Shown here in pieces: positions 20,530 to 32,400 of a stretch of 44,337 nt of DNA; position 1 is the stretch's first letter; each line of letters starts with the position of its first letter. Both the position numbers and the translations under genes were made by a program. Source of the stretch: Chara braunii (Eukaryota; Streptophyta; Charophyceae; Charales; Characeae). The notes below the pieces were generated by a model. It was given only the letters and a program-made list of their open reading frames with translations. It had not been told where the DNA came from and did no database searches. The DNA lies in assembly GCA_003427395.1 (NCBI GenBank), contig BFEA01000389.1:31092-75428 (forward strand). The letters are read 5' to 3'.

Positions 20530-20930
20530 TTGTACTTGGTTTTGTATAAATCTTGGCAAGCTACTTTCTCTACGGAAAGCGCTGCTGAAATTTCTACAAA
20601 TCCAAGGAGTTAGTTAATTGTTGACTTGTCAAAGTTCAACTTGTCTTTTCTTTATATCTGACCTAGTAAAAATATGGAAAGTCTCATTTTCTAAAGGGAG
20701 TGTTGCCCAAATTTTTGTTAATTCAGGGAGTTAGACAAAATTGAATTTTGAGAAGTCAAAGTTATTCTCAAGTTCTGGACTTAGCTTTGTACGAATTTTG
20801 GAATAACACGTTTCTAAAAGGAGTGCTGCCGAAATTTCTGCAAAACTAAGGAATTTGTTAAATCTTGTCTAAGTTGAATTCAAGTTGTCTTTTGAGTTCA
20901 TATCTGACTTAGAGATCCGGACTAGATTCA
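20530..20930. repeat. About three diverged tandem units of roughly 125 bp
   Basis: Each unit carries, in order, a TTTCTAAA-like word, GGAGTG-T/C-TGCC, AAATTT-Y-TG, an AAGGAGTTAG-like word, and a TCAAGTTGTCT-like word. Units start near 20530, 20660 and 20785. They are too diverged for a recent expansion. Confidence 0.7.
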
Positions 20931-21670
20931 GGTTGATCCTTGAGGATCATCATCTATTATCATTGATAACAGGTCGGTTGCCGATTCGTCGGTCTACGAC
21001 TCAATTCCAACTCACCCTCCACCCTCAACCTAAAAGGCTATAGTTTCATTAAGGTTTTCACCCGGACTTTTATTGAATGGCCATTTAACAAAGGTACTGA
21101 GTATTTAATTAAGGTTAGTTGGACAGGAGGATGGGGCTTGCATGGCTAAAGCAAGGGGTATGAGTGTTGAAGATGGGTGGGGTTGACTCCGTGTAGTGCG
21201 TGGCTGTTGATTGACTCGTTGATGTGATTTGCAGGTATGTGCTATGAGTCTGATTCTGGATTTGGTTGCCTGCGATCACATATATACGTATGGCTGTGAG
21301 GGACCCCAATGAGACTGTGAGAAGTGATCGTCACATATTTCCCCTTTTTATATATTTATATATGGGTGTACCCGGAGTGGATGTTTGCATGGGTTAAGGG
21401 GCCCGTACAAAGAGCACACTCAGTGGTTAAGACTGAGAGGCCAAGGGAAGACCCTTCCTTTTATTTTACTTTGCTTCTTGAGGATTTTCTTAGTCGGACG
21501 TTGGTCCGAGGCCGGGATTCAAGGTCCTTATCTAGGATATCCCAAGCCCTAGACTCTGCAGGGAAGGAATCCGCCCCCGTGCAGAGCCTATTTGTCTTGC
21601 CTACCGAGATGCTCATACCAAAGGTCGGGGGTCTCGCGGCGGCTGCACGGCTATTCCTTCAGTCGTGCAA

Positions 21671-21698
21671 TGTCGTGAAGGGTTAAACCCTCACGACA
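21671..21698. repeat. Hairpin palindrome TGTCGTGA ... TCACGACA
   Basis: Perfect 8-nt outer arms enclose a second palindrome, GGGTT-A-AACCC, with one extra A on the left. A sequence starting TGTCGTGA resembles the 5' end of many plant LTRs, so the right LTR of the insertion could start here and run to 22458 (788 bp). I found no matching left copy. Confidence 0.7.
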
Positions 21699-22463
21699 CT
21701 TCGAGTCTGACACTTGAGTGTCATAAGCGGTACTCGGATCCACGAGGAACCGCTTGATTATGGGCACTACATAATACGCCATCATTGCGGCTGCTTGCGT
21801 ACGCTTGCATTTCGTGTCGATATGAGTTAGCCCTGCGTCCTCACGGTTTTATATCAAGACTCGCGCGCGAGGCCTATTCGATTTCCGCTCCGGAAAGTTA
21901 TGGCATGGCTACCGAGGGGCTAGGAGCGTTGTCGCGTTGTTTGTGTTGCGTCGTTTCGTATATGTGTTGTTTGTGTATATGTGTGTTTTTAAAGTGGAGT
22001 GCGCGTGGTGTGTGGGATGTGTCCTAGTCGACCGACGACGGGCCGCGCTTGGGACCTCAGCCCACCAAGATGTCGGTTCGCGTGCGGGTCCGATAGGCGT
22101 ATTACCGCGCGTACCCCCTATGCTATAGCGAACGAGAAACACCCTTGGCTGGTCCACCTCTGTGATTGCAACTGAGTAGCTTTCGTACTGTGGACTGGTA
22201 GCTCGGCGGGGATACACCCACCGAAGGGAGGTGACAGCTCCCGTAAGGTGGAGGTAAGTCGTACCTCGCGTAGGCCCTATCCTGTCGTAGGGGCTCGCGA
22301 GAGGTATGGCTGGCGCACTCGGCCGGAGCGGCTTATGGAAGCTCCATGTATATTCACGACGAAGGATTTTGACCAACTCCTTCGTGACGCGGCCGGGAGG
22401 GTCCTGCGCTGCCCCGTGCGGTGCCGGACTGATGAGCTCGACACCGGGCTCCCTGCCATCGGT

Positions 22464-23640
22464 ATTCCGTGAGGGATAAAAGACGATTCTCTAATTCCTT
22501 AATTTCTTGAGCAATTGATTCGTCATTTTCATCATTATTTGAGTTGTTTTCCTGTAATTGCAACTCATGAATACGTTTGTAGAGTCTTGACTCATTGGAA
22601 TGATGTTCCACTGCTAAAAGCTTCGAATATTCATGCCATTTACGGCCTAAGGAAACTAGACCGTTGTTGAACCACATTATGTTATCCTGGATGGGGGTGT
22701 TCTGTTGACGCCAGAAATTCCAAACATCCTTGAGGTAAGATTTGAATCTTTCTATCTTTAGAAGGTATGCATTTAGCTTGTAGTAGCGTCTACCCTGATC
22801 TGTTTTTTTGGAGAACGACAGGAGGACTACGCACATAGCATGGTCTAGTCCTGGTAGAGGGTTTTTGGGAAAAATTTCAGCTGTTTGTACAACTCTTTCT
22901 AGACCTTCCGATAAGAGAATCAAATCAATCCGTGACTTAGAAGTTGTTTTAGACTGATTTTTTCTAAAATATCAAAATGTGCGAAGTGTGGGGTTTAGTC
23001 TTCTAAACGAGTGAAAGAGGTTAAAAGATTGGGTGAGATTAACCATCATTGCTTCATCAGTTGTTATGTAGTCCGGGCATGGATCTGGAATGCGCCATCG
23101 ATCCAATGAGCGATCCGGGGCAGCATTAAAGTTCCCAGCAATAATCATTGGGATACCAATAGGGGTTTGGGGATGAGAGACTCGAAAAAACGTTGTCAAT
23201 TACCTGCTTTATTTGACCCATACACACACAAGACAACAACGATCTCAAGGTCTAACGTCGCAAGTATGTATGCCCATTTCCCTTCTTCCTTACCGACCTC
23301 CCAGTAGACGGGATCGACTTTGGATCCTGGTGGGATCCATATTGCCACTCCAGCACTCCTTGGACGAGGCGCGTGAGCCCGGAAAGCTGTATGGGGCTAT
23401 ATCTATTTGTGGTAATGATTATGGGCGGCCGTGTCCATTAGATGGGTTTCCTGAATACAGATAATGTCAGGTCATTCCTTTCCTCCTATTCCTTTAAGTT
23501 GATCGTAGATTGCTTGCTTCTTTCAAACTTTGCAGAGGCCAGACCGTTAACATTGAGTGATCTCAGATTTAAGTCAGCTTGCTTTTTAGTAGATTTTCAT
23601 GTTCTATGTCTATTATATAGGGCGTCAATTAAATGATAAT
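22464..23640 (-). pseudogene. LINE ORF2, APE-type endonuclease and linker
   Basis: Minus-strand reading shows the endonuclease motifs in order: LNVNGL (about 23560), CIQETH with its catalytic Glu (about 23440), IIAGNFN (about 23130), and a GLDHAM segment in place of the usual SDH (about 22840), then an acidic, Asn-rich linker up to the insertion junction. The AGNFN motif has Asn where the family has Asp (GGDFN or AGDFN), a change expected to weaken or abolish nicking. There is a frameshift between the LNVNGL and QETH segments and another after 22972. The linker continues in frame with the RT region at 14885 once the insertion is removed. Confidence 0.88.
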
Positions 23641-23710
23641 TATCCATCAGAAAAAAGAAAAAAAAACGCTACCTAACCAGGAATATACTAAAGATTAGTT
23701 AATAGATTAG

Positions 23711-24472
23711 TTATTTGTGATATTGCCAAGGTCTAGCCATTAGCCCAAGTCCAGAAAGGCACCCTGGTGCCAAAACCTGATGGATCAGGAGACGTACCAG
23801 TAATGTTCCTATGTCTGTTTCAGACCACTCGCTACTCGCTTTGACCTTCATCAGTTGTAGTTCCATGAGGAGGTCCTGACTGAGCCATTTCGGATTGGTC
23901 TGCTTACCGGTCTCATATCTGAAAAACACATTCAATTCTGCCAAACGCCGTACTCCTCCCGTTATGATCAAGGATGTTGTATTTACAAGGGGGAGGAAAT
24001 TTTTTATAAATCTAAGTATTTTGTGTCTTATAAGAGGTTCCCCTGCTATTCTACCAGCCTCAATGGAGAGTGACAGGAAGGGGGATGTGGTTCCGAGGAT
24101 GATTACTTCACCATAGGTTGCTTCCTGGGGTACAGATAATCCCACTTCCCAGATATCATCTTTTCGCCTGACTGGTAAAAGGACAATCCCTGTCTTTGCA
24201 GGAAATAACCTTCCCTGGCCTTTCGCCAGGCGGTGTTTCAGCCTCTGCCTCTTAGAAGTAAGTTCAGATTTGAGAGAAGATAGTGGTAGAGGAGGAGGAG
24301 ACGAGTCACTGGATCTCTGATGAAGATTATCTTAGAGATCTTTTGTGAGATCAACTACTTGTGAGCTCTTTTTTTCCACTAGAGGCACCATATGAGCCTT
24401 TTCCATCAGGGAAGAGTCATATAGCACTATTTCTTGGTTCCTGCTTTCTCGGGTCTCCTCTCTACTGTGGCC
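23711..24472 (-). pseudogene. LINE coding region between ORF1 and the endonuclease
   Basis: 144 open codons at 24145-23711 on the minus strand plus shorter pieces up to 24472. Composition is protein-like, but I recognise no motif. It may be the C-terminal end of ORF1 or a spacer coding region. The A-rich run near 23650 marks its downstream edge. Confidence 0.5.
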
Positions 24473-27400
24473 TATGTTGTCTGGTTTTGATGACTGAGTA
24501 CACGTAGCTGAGGCCTGGACAATTCCATTATTTGAGGGTTTTTTTTTTTTTTTCTATTTTTCTCAAAAGCATTTAGAATATTTTCCCCCCCATTGATCAA
24601 GGTGGGGGAGGGATGATCAGATGAACCTGAGTTCACTGCCGATGTAGACAGATCGGATCCGAAGTCGGTGTTCACTACCGATGTGGACAGCTCGGATCCG
24701 AAGTCGGTATTGGCTACTGAGAGTTGTCCCTGCTCTATGAGGGGGAGTTGTGGGATGTGATCAATATGGAAACTGGCCGATGACAGAACCGAGTGTGGGA
24801 TCTCAGACCCCTGGTCCCACTCTATTAACCCTTGACTGTGTTTACCATGGACAGCGGAATGGTGCGGATGATTAATGAGCAAAAAAAAATCTTCCCCCGT
24901 GAGATCAGAAATAATTTTTCTGAAGCAAGTCAGGGCACCGTTCCCCGATGTACTATGCAGAGTCTGCAGTTGCAATTGTTTAACATTTATAGGATCCATT
25001 CCCATGTCATCTGGTTCCATCACCCGTAGGTGAGGGAAGCCTGAATCGATGAGATGAATGGAACCTACAAATGTGTTTTCCCCAGAAGTCTGAGGATTTT
25101 GACTATTATTGGAAGGAATCATCGAGTCAGGACTCAATTCCAGCTACTCTACCATCTGAAGCTTATTCTGTTGTGGAACCATATGTTCCTTTGCTGGCTT
25201 TCCTTTTTGGGAACATAACCATCGATTATGTCTCTGGTTCTCTTGTTGTGATTTCTTCTAATGAAACCAAAGGCAGAAATCGATTGTGTACATTGGGCAG
25301 CAATTGAGTTCCCCCCAGGCGTGTGACCTTGAATCTAGAGGAAACGATTGAAAGCAATTTAGCACAGATATCTTCCCACGTTATACCCCTAGTGGGCCCT
25401 TGTTTCAAAAATGATGTTAAACTTTCACCATTTTCCAGTAGCACTATTAATTCATTGAAAATTTGAGTCCAATGATGAGTAGACAGAGCAGGATGCTTAT
25501 CTTTCAAATTATATAAAAGTCAATCTGCAATTTTACAAACAGTTGAATCGAGTTTCACTGTTACCGAAGACATGTTGTCTGCGGCAGGATTCAGCGAAGG
25601 GGGAGGAATACAAGCATGAAGGATGTCCATTTCCATTGGCTTAGGAATGAAGGCATCCTTGAGGCGGTATAAATCCATAGGAACTGTGCCAGTCTCTGAA
25701 TTAGGCGTTTCTTTTCCTGGGATCGTTTCCTTCTCATTATCCTTTTTCTTGCTGTTATTTTCATTGCTGTTCTCAGAGTATATACTCTGAGAGGGCGAAG
25801 CAACGTGGGCATTGTCAGTGCTATCATGACTGGTATTGATTCCATCCTCATTCTGCTGAACAGTTCCTTTCCTTTTCCCCTCTCGCCATTCTGAGCTTGT
25901 GTTGTTCTTGGGAATGTAATCCATCGCTTTGGGACCCAGTGAGAGTCCCATCCCAGATGATGCAGGGGAGGATGCGGGGGACTTCTGTTTCTGAAGATTG
26001 CCCCTCTCTCCCCCTTTGTCTATTCCTTCAGACTCCGGTTGCTGGTTGTTCCCTCCTCCCATGTTCAAATTGATTTGTTCCTTATTCCCAGTCTTTCTTG
26101 AGTGTCCGTTTGGTGCTTTTGAGGATGATCCTTGCTTATTTGAATGACCGTGTGTCTACAGAGGCGACTGTTGAGGAGGTAGCCAATCCGCAGGGGGACA
26201 GGAAGTTTTGTAGAAATCACTCCTTCCTTCCCACACCCAGCCCACTTGCTGTCCTACAGGATTCACATCCTCTCTATAGACCCATCCTTCATGCCCTGCT
26301 ACTACTGGGACTCATCTATTGGGTCTTTGTGAGTCTTTTTTGAGTCTCAGATCTGGATTAATCGCATGTTGGGGGTGATGGGAGCAGGTGTAGTCCGTGT
26401 GAAGATGTCTGTAGGCCTTGCATTTAAAACACCATGACCTAAACTTGTGAGCGGTATGAATCTGATAAACTCGTCCTCCCATTTTAAACGAGACAACATC
26501 ATCGAGCGAGAAAACTTGATCCTTTGGAAGATTTAGGGCTAGCATCAGGTAATCGTCCCTCTTGGCTACATAGGAGGGCAATGGGTTAATGGAATCCACT
26601 ATTCGATATTGCTGGCCGAAATCGTGAATGAATGCACATGAATTTCAATTGGGATGTGCCTTAACTCGACCCAGTAATATTCCTTCATCATTTGTTCCCT
26701 CAATTCTTCTGGACCAACTTTCTTAGGCAACCAGGGATAAATTCTAACTTCGAAACGATCCACAAACATTTTTTCCCATGCATCAATTTTTATCTTATCC
26801 TTGTCGAACAGGCTCAAAATTGTGAACACCGTCGGCGTACTAGGCTGTATTAAAAAAAAATCAGTGACCCCATCCGGACCCTCCCTCAGCGATTCCAATC
26901 ATTTGCAAATAAATTAAATCTTATCATGGACCGATCGATATGCCGCATCGTCATAAAAGATCCAATTAGATGCATGTTTGGTGTAAACAAGATCTCTCTG
27001 AGGCTATTTATCCGACGGATATGCTTTCATCATCGTTTTCCTCCCCCCCCTGGTCTATTACTAATTGTTCTGATAGGAGGAGGAACAAAGACAGAAAATA
27101 AGCCCTAGCAGAAGACAAATTTCTGAGAGGGACTTTCAATTCCTCTACTGGAGTTCCTCCCACTGGGTCTATTGACGACCTCTGGATGGTCAGTGTTTTG
27201 TCCTGCAAAGACTCTCTCACCTTATGCGTCCATGAGGGTTGATGAGTTGCTTGGGGTATTGACTTCTGTGTTGTATTACTCGATTGTGTCTGTTAAGAGG
27301 GGTGTGTTGCTTCTTGCATCCTCTCATCCTCTGTCAGTATATCGTCATCGTTGACTTCGTTCACTTCATTTCTTTCGTGCATGATCAAATCCCGAACATC

Positions 27401-27804
27401 AGAATCAGTGGTTACCTTACCCTTTTTATGGGCGAAGACTCTTCTGATTTATTAGTGTCTGATTGCAGAGTTGGAAAATCTGAAGAGGTGAGGAAGGAGG
27501 CAGGGACATATGTGATATCTGCGTGACATATTTGATGAGCAGATTGAGCCATTGCATCCTTTCCTTGTGTGAGCAGTGCTGGATTAGGTGACTAGGAATT
27601 CAGGAAGGCCCCGTGTGATGAAAGGAGATTTCTCCCTTTCCCTGTCAGGAAACCTGACAGTCCTCTATTGTAGCGGACAGGGGTCGTCACTCCCGGTCTC
27701 GCATACGGGGCAGCGCCTATCTGTTTGAACATCGCATGTCTCATTGCTCCTTGATAAAAGAGCAATGAGCCAGACCCCTTCAATATTTTTAAACTCAACT
27801 TCAT
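24472..27804 (-). pseudogene. LINE ORF1 (gag-like, DUF4283-like region plus CCHC zinc knuckle), frameshifted
   Basis: Minus-strand pieces read 5' to 3' from 27804. First comes a polar, acidic N-terminal part. At 26898-26312 is a globular segment resembling the DUF4283 domain of plant L1 ORF1, with W, YYWVELRHIPIEI and VVSFKMGGRVYQIHTAHKF phrases, ending in a zinc knuckle, C-x2-C-x4-H-x6-C (about 26420). At 26068-24472 follows a long hydrophilic tail with Ser/Asn/Glu/Lys-rich sequence and the local repeat NTDFGS-x-LSTS. Such proteins bind LINE RNA. At least four frameshifts or stops break the region. Its length, about 3.3 kb, is longer than usual for L1 ORF1. Confidence 0.75.
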
Positions 27805-29401
27805 TGTAGTGTTAAGAGTGAGGGTCAGGGTACTGGAGGATGAGGGGATGAGACTTGTAAAAGCAGAACGATCCTAACCAGCAAATGATCCATTAGTGTT
27901 CCACGAGGCACTATAATAATACCTGAATTGTGATTGGACACGTGAGCAGATTTGTGATTTATTATTATGGCTTGGATTCCAAGGGTATAGGGGAACTCAA
28001 AGGGTATGAGGGGGGAGAGGTTATAGGAGGTGCGATGAATGGGCTAGGAGGCACATACCAAAGCAAGATAGTCTTGAATTTTGAAGGTCGTCTTCTTCAT
28101 ACCACTTGCGGTGTAGCCTGCACTGTTGACCAATCCTCCGAGTGCCTTTCCGTTGTCAGGTGACCTTTGAGTAATCAGACTCTTGGACTCTCTATCTTTA
28201 GCCTATCTAACCCGTCTTAGTCTTTCAATTCTCCTCCTTACCCTCCTAATTTTTTCTGCTACGTGTGCATGAGATATAGAAGAATATGAGATGTGGTAAA
28301 AATGTTGTCCCGTACTCTATTGTATTGTCATAGTAAAATCGACCTATAATGTGGCGAAATAATGGTGCGAATAGAAATGAGAGACAGATGGAGGAAGAAG
28401 AGAAATGATATTCTAATGATGGTAATGTGGAGAGCCTAATCTACGTGATTACCTAATGCACTTGTGGCTAGGTCTTCCGACAATAACGAGAAGATGACAG
28501 TGATAATGGCGATGATAGAATTGATGCTATTTTAGGAACCAGAAACCGATGAAGACTGATCCAGTGTTCCGCTATGACTCGCATAGCGACTTAAGAGCTT
28601 CGGCTTGCTGATTATCACACTTTGAGGCGCCGACTTAATGACTATCATACTTTGCCATTGATAATCGCTAATGTTCAACGTCCGTCCTTTCACACACTTC
28701 CCTTTTTTAGGGGCCTTCTCCATCTACTCCATACATGCTAACCAGGTCAAAGTCAACATGTGATGAGCCATTTGTCATGATTTCATACACGATGGCTATG
28801 GAGTGTTAACACGGGGCACAGGAAGCGATAGGCACAAAAGCGAGATGTTTCTGGCCTAATCAGCAAACCCGTTCCTGAGGTGATGCCACATCAGCCTGTG
28901 ACGTGGACACGAGCAAGGGCCTCGGAAATCGGCACGCGTGCGTTAGACACTCCCTTCTCGCGGCGAAGCATTCTCCTCCCCCGACAAACGTGGACCCTAC
29001 AGTACCCCTTCGCCCGGGGGGGGGGGGGGGGGGCTGGGCCCTGAGTGGCCAGTCGTGAGAATTCTTTATACTAAGAACGTGCAAGGTTCCAATTTGTGGG
29101 TAGTCTGTTGTATGCATTATCAGGAATGGGAGTCTATGGATGTTGAATGTCTCAGTAAGGGCTGATGATAAGAGGCACAGGGTGTCCATCGCTTGCATGA
29201 GGGCGTGGGTATGTCTGTCCTTCTTCATTCCCTTCCCCCTTGACCTCGCGCGGGTGTGCGTGATACGCGTCGGCCGCCTTTCGCTCTCCCTCCCTCTCAT
29301 TGGGAGCAGATCAGGAACCCCGATCGTTCGCGTCTACTCGAAGCGGTGGAAATCTTCACGTCCACCCTGGATCCCCGACACCAAGCCGGGGTTGATGCCC
29401 A

Positions 29402-29404
<3 letters not shown>
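27805..29404. other. Intergenic upstream of the LINE
   Basis: Probably includes the LINE 5' untranslated region on the minus strand (27805 to perhaps 28200), but I cannot set its end because no target duplication was found. A G18 run lies at 29016-29033. No protein-like frame. Confidence 0.5.
29016..29033. repeat. Poly-G tract of 18 bp
   Basis: Uninterrupted G18 preceded by CGCCC. Long G runs are rare and can form quadruplexes; length errors from sequencing are also likely here. Confidence 0.9.

Positions 29405-29491
<87 letters not shown>
29405..29491. repeat. (GA)n microsatellite
   Basis: About 87 bp of uninterrupted GA. Long Leu-Ser and Arg-Glu frames on the two strands are repeat artefacts. 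Confidence 0.95.
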
Positions 29492-29496
<5 letters not shown>

Positions 29497-31000
29497 AGCT
29501 AGGTGACTCCTTCTTGGTGGTATTTGTTGGTCCTTGCATAGAGTCAGGTCTCGTTTCGATTGACGAGAGCGTGGGCCGTGGCACAAGCTCGAACTTTGTC
29601 TCTGAAAGTCGCGACGCACTTCCACCTTTACTGATCACAGATGACGACGGTGTGTACTGAGATGCGGACGTGCCAAGCACACTGCGGCGCTCTGACCCGA
29701 TCCGTCTTTATAACCCGACCCGGGCGTGCTACATCAGTGGGAGTGGGTTCGTGTTGATCGAGCAATTTACTTCCCCACCTTTAATCTTGCCTTACACTGA
29801 CCTAACAGTGTTGCCCTGGTCAGCTGCGCACGCCACGTGGAGGCCGTGGTTTAATTGCCACTGGTGTGGCCAAGGAAACTCGTGTTCGTGGCGACGGTTG
29901 GTCATGGGGTACGAAGGAGCTACTCGATTCGTTTAACTTTTCCACAACGCGGGTGCACTCCCCGCCCGTTTTCGAACCTAGGTCCCATCGACGTGTCCGA
30001 CCTCAGGCTAGCCAGTGCCGTGCCGTCCACACGGACTCGACGAGTCTGACAACGAAGCTTGATCGCGTTTTCGGGGCCTCTCCCCCCAAGGGTCGCGCGA
30101 ACCATGCGCCTTGGGGAACGAAACTCTGCTCCTGTCGGCTTCGTTTCTCTTCTCCCCTCTCGGCTCATTTTCCTTTTTTTTTTTTTTGCCTGAAAGTGAT
30201 GACGGTCGAGCCGTAGGCCACCGTTCTCCCATCATCCGCCTTTACGGACAGCTCAAACCCCCATCCAGGCACGTTGGGCTGAAGCAACGGTTCCCCATTT
30301 GATCCAGGTGACTCAACCCCCACGGCTAAAAATCCTCGACCACACACCTAAAAACTCAGATCGGCGTCTGAAGTACGGAACGCTGTGTGAGCGTGAGGTT
30401 GGTATCAGCGCATCACAGACTGAACTGCAGTTGCAAATGCAGACTGCATTGTAAACTTTAAAGCACCAGTACATCATACATCTGCCTGCAGGTGTCAGCA
30501 AGAAAACCACACCACTTCGGAGGTCGGCTTAGACCGCTTTTTTTTTTTTTCTCAACGACGTCTTGCGTCTCGCGGCCCCTCCGAGCTTTGCTTATGACGA
30601 TAAAAACTTTATGCAAGGCTGAAGCCGTGTACTTGAGGTTTAAGGAAAATTGAGAGTTTGTTTTCCCCCCCCCCTTCCAAAACACAGTATCTGTTGGGGC
30701 AGTGGCCGCATCATATCCTATCCTATATTCTTTATTTTGTTGTTTGTGGTATTGTTGGCCTTAACCATAATATTTTCAATTCAAATGACATTGTTCACTG
30801 GATCTTCAAAAAACGACAAACTCGATCATTCTAGGCGATTCAAGGTGAACAAAAATGGCAGAAGATTGGCAGAATCAAAGACTAGACAACTGCAATCCAT
30901 CAATGCCCTAGTTGTCGGACTTGATTTGTCAACCTACGCCTTTACGAATTGCAATTATTTGGTGTTTGACCATTGCGACAACACCCCTGCCGAGTGCAGA
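29492..31000. other. Intergenic, no gene recognised
   Basis: GC-rich to about 30.3 kb, then AT-richer. A 117-codon plus frame at 30650-31003 starts with a hydrophobic stretch (ISYPIFFILLFVVLLALTII) but follows a poly-C run and matches nothing I know. The inverted copy of AAAGTTTACAATGCAGTC lies at 30442-30459. A B-box-like GGTTCGAAAAC on the minus strand at about 29970 lacks a good A box. Confidence 0.5.
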
Positions 31001-31181
31001 TAAATGAAAAACTCATCCAAAGAGACCTACTAAAATACAAAATGTAATAACGACTTGGAGGAAGAACAAGGAACCTATTCAACAGATCGAAAGGTACCCC
31101 CAACAACATATTAATCAATTCGATGTTGTTAGAAGCATGCCACTACCAAACTTCAACAAGGCAGTAGCCTGACTTCATGAA

Positions 31182-32400
31182 GTTGGGCCGCAACCTCACG
31201 TCAAAAATTTAGGCACTAGTCTAACATTCATATATGATAATCTCAATCTAAGGTTCTCTAGATTATACTTCTTTGCTCCACCACCATATACTTCTCTATC
31301 CACAATGTCATAATGTTGATTGAGATGTTGAACTTTACACTTACGCATTCACAATGAATTTTGTAAATCCCACATACACATCCCTAAAGCGAACTTTAAC
31401 CAAAACCTAACTTAGCATTACATGCTTTGTATTTTTATGAGTGGTCACAAAAAGTTTGCCTCAAATGCATTGGAATGGATGTAGTTATTGTTGACTAAAT
31501 CAGACTACATTTAAAACCTACAGTGTTTGCAACGACGTGACAAGCATTACGCGGTTCCCAATGAATTTCTAGAAAATTTAGACAAGGTTTGTTAGCACGC
31601 TAGCAATTGTTTTGGTTCACCATCACAAGTACACCTTGTGGCATGGTTTACGTAAATTCACTTCCGATTGACACATATAAATTGTTTATGAAGTACAATT
31701 GCTTGGGAAACTTAGGTTTTGTTTTTTGTTCATCCCGTGGGCAATCTGGTGGCCTAAGGCCTTTTTATGGGCAGTCGACCGCCTCAAACCCACTTCAGTT
31801 GACGTTAGGCTACAACCTAACCTAACTTAGGAATGACATATAGAAGTTTTTTTATGAAGTTCAATTGTCGGGGACGTTGAAATTACAGTTAAAGTTGAAT
31901 CACACATACAAGAGTGCGTTCGAAAAAATAATTTGCAAAATAAGCAAGACGTAGCAAGCATGAGACCATTACCTGCGTAGATGCATATGATTCGTTTTCA
32001 AACGTTCTTTTGCTGTACTTGACCCTAATCGCGCTGTCATAGAATGAGAAGCGGTCTTTGTGTGAGTATTCTCCTTCCTATAGTGTTTTTGTTTGTGTCC
32101 CCGCCGCGACGACCAGGTTAGCGCGATGCGAAGCGTGGAGGGCATCCACACGTTTACCTAAATCTTGCTATTTTTTTTTTTTTATATAAAGTTTCACCGA
32201 AGTTTTGTTTTCAGTTCACTTTTTGGGTGGTCTATAGTCTGAGGGCCTCGTTAGTTTTGTGGTTGGTCGGCCTTGTACGACCTTCTTAAGTTGAAGTTAG
32301 GCTGCAGCCTAACTGGAGTTCAAAATGCCACGTGAAGGATTTTTTTAGGTCAAATTGTTTTGGGACTCTTAAGTCTTTGTTTCGGTTCAATCACTATGAA
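31182..32400. repeat. Diverged repeat family carrying an 18-bp palindrome
   Basis: GTTAGGCTGCAGCCTAAC at 32296-32313 is a perfect palindrome. Variants are GTTAGGCTACAACCTAAC at 31804-31821 and GTTGGGCCGCAACCTCAC at 31182-31199. Around the first two the wider context is also similar: a TTTTTTAGGTCAAATTG or TTTTTTATGAAGTTCAATTG word downstream and a GGCCT...GGTCGGCC-like word upstream. The stretch holds parts of at least three units of roughly 170-500 bp spacing. It is AT-rich and non-coding. Confidence 0.65.

Larger units (their letters stand above)
14886..22463. mobile_element. 7.57-kb unclassified non-coding insertion within the LINE, 5-bp target duplication
   Basis: TCGGT occurs at both junctions (14886-14890 and 22459-22463). 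Deleting 14891-22458 and one TCGGT rejoins the LINE codons in frame (LTEYR on one side, HRIRGK on the other), so this is a precise insertion into a once-continuous element. Counting the last T of the left TCGGT as element, the insert has TG...CA ends and a 4-bp duplication, as in LTR retrotransposons. However, I could not find two matching LTRs, a primer-binding site, or terminal inverted repeats. No frame gives a recognisable protein. Left third GC-rich; right third AT-richer with hairpin and tandem repeats. It could be a large retrotransposon derivative with diverged or rearranged LTRs, or an unknown class. Confidence 0.85.

Noticed and set aside
21411-21520. tRNA-like A box (CTCAGTGGTTAAG) followed by a B-box-like GATTCAAGGTCC
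   Set aside because: Spacing is too long for a tRNA gene and no cloverleaf can be drawn; the B box is a poor match.
14891-22458. Ordinary LTR retrotransposon with paired LTRs
   Set aside because: I compared 14891-15800 with 21670-22458 by eye and found only a short chance-level match (TTATGGCATGG), no primer site and no pol domains. A dot-plot could still reveal very old LTRs.
29960-30020. Minus-strand B box GGTTCGAAAAC suggesting a SINE
   Set aside because: The upstream A-box candidate is weak and there is no A-rich tail or target duplication.
30650-31003. 117-codon plus frame with a hydrophobic segment
   Set aside because: It starts beside a poly-C run, matches no family I know, and has no promoter or splice context; kept only as a note.
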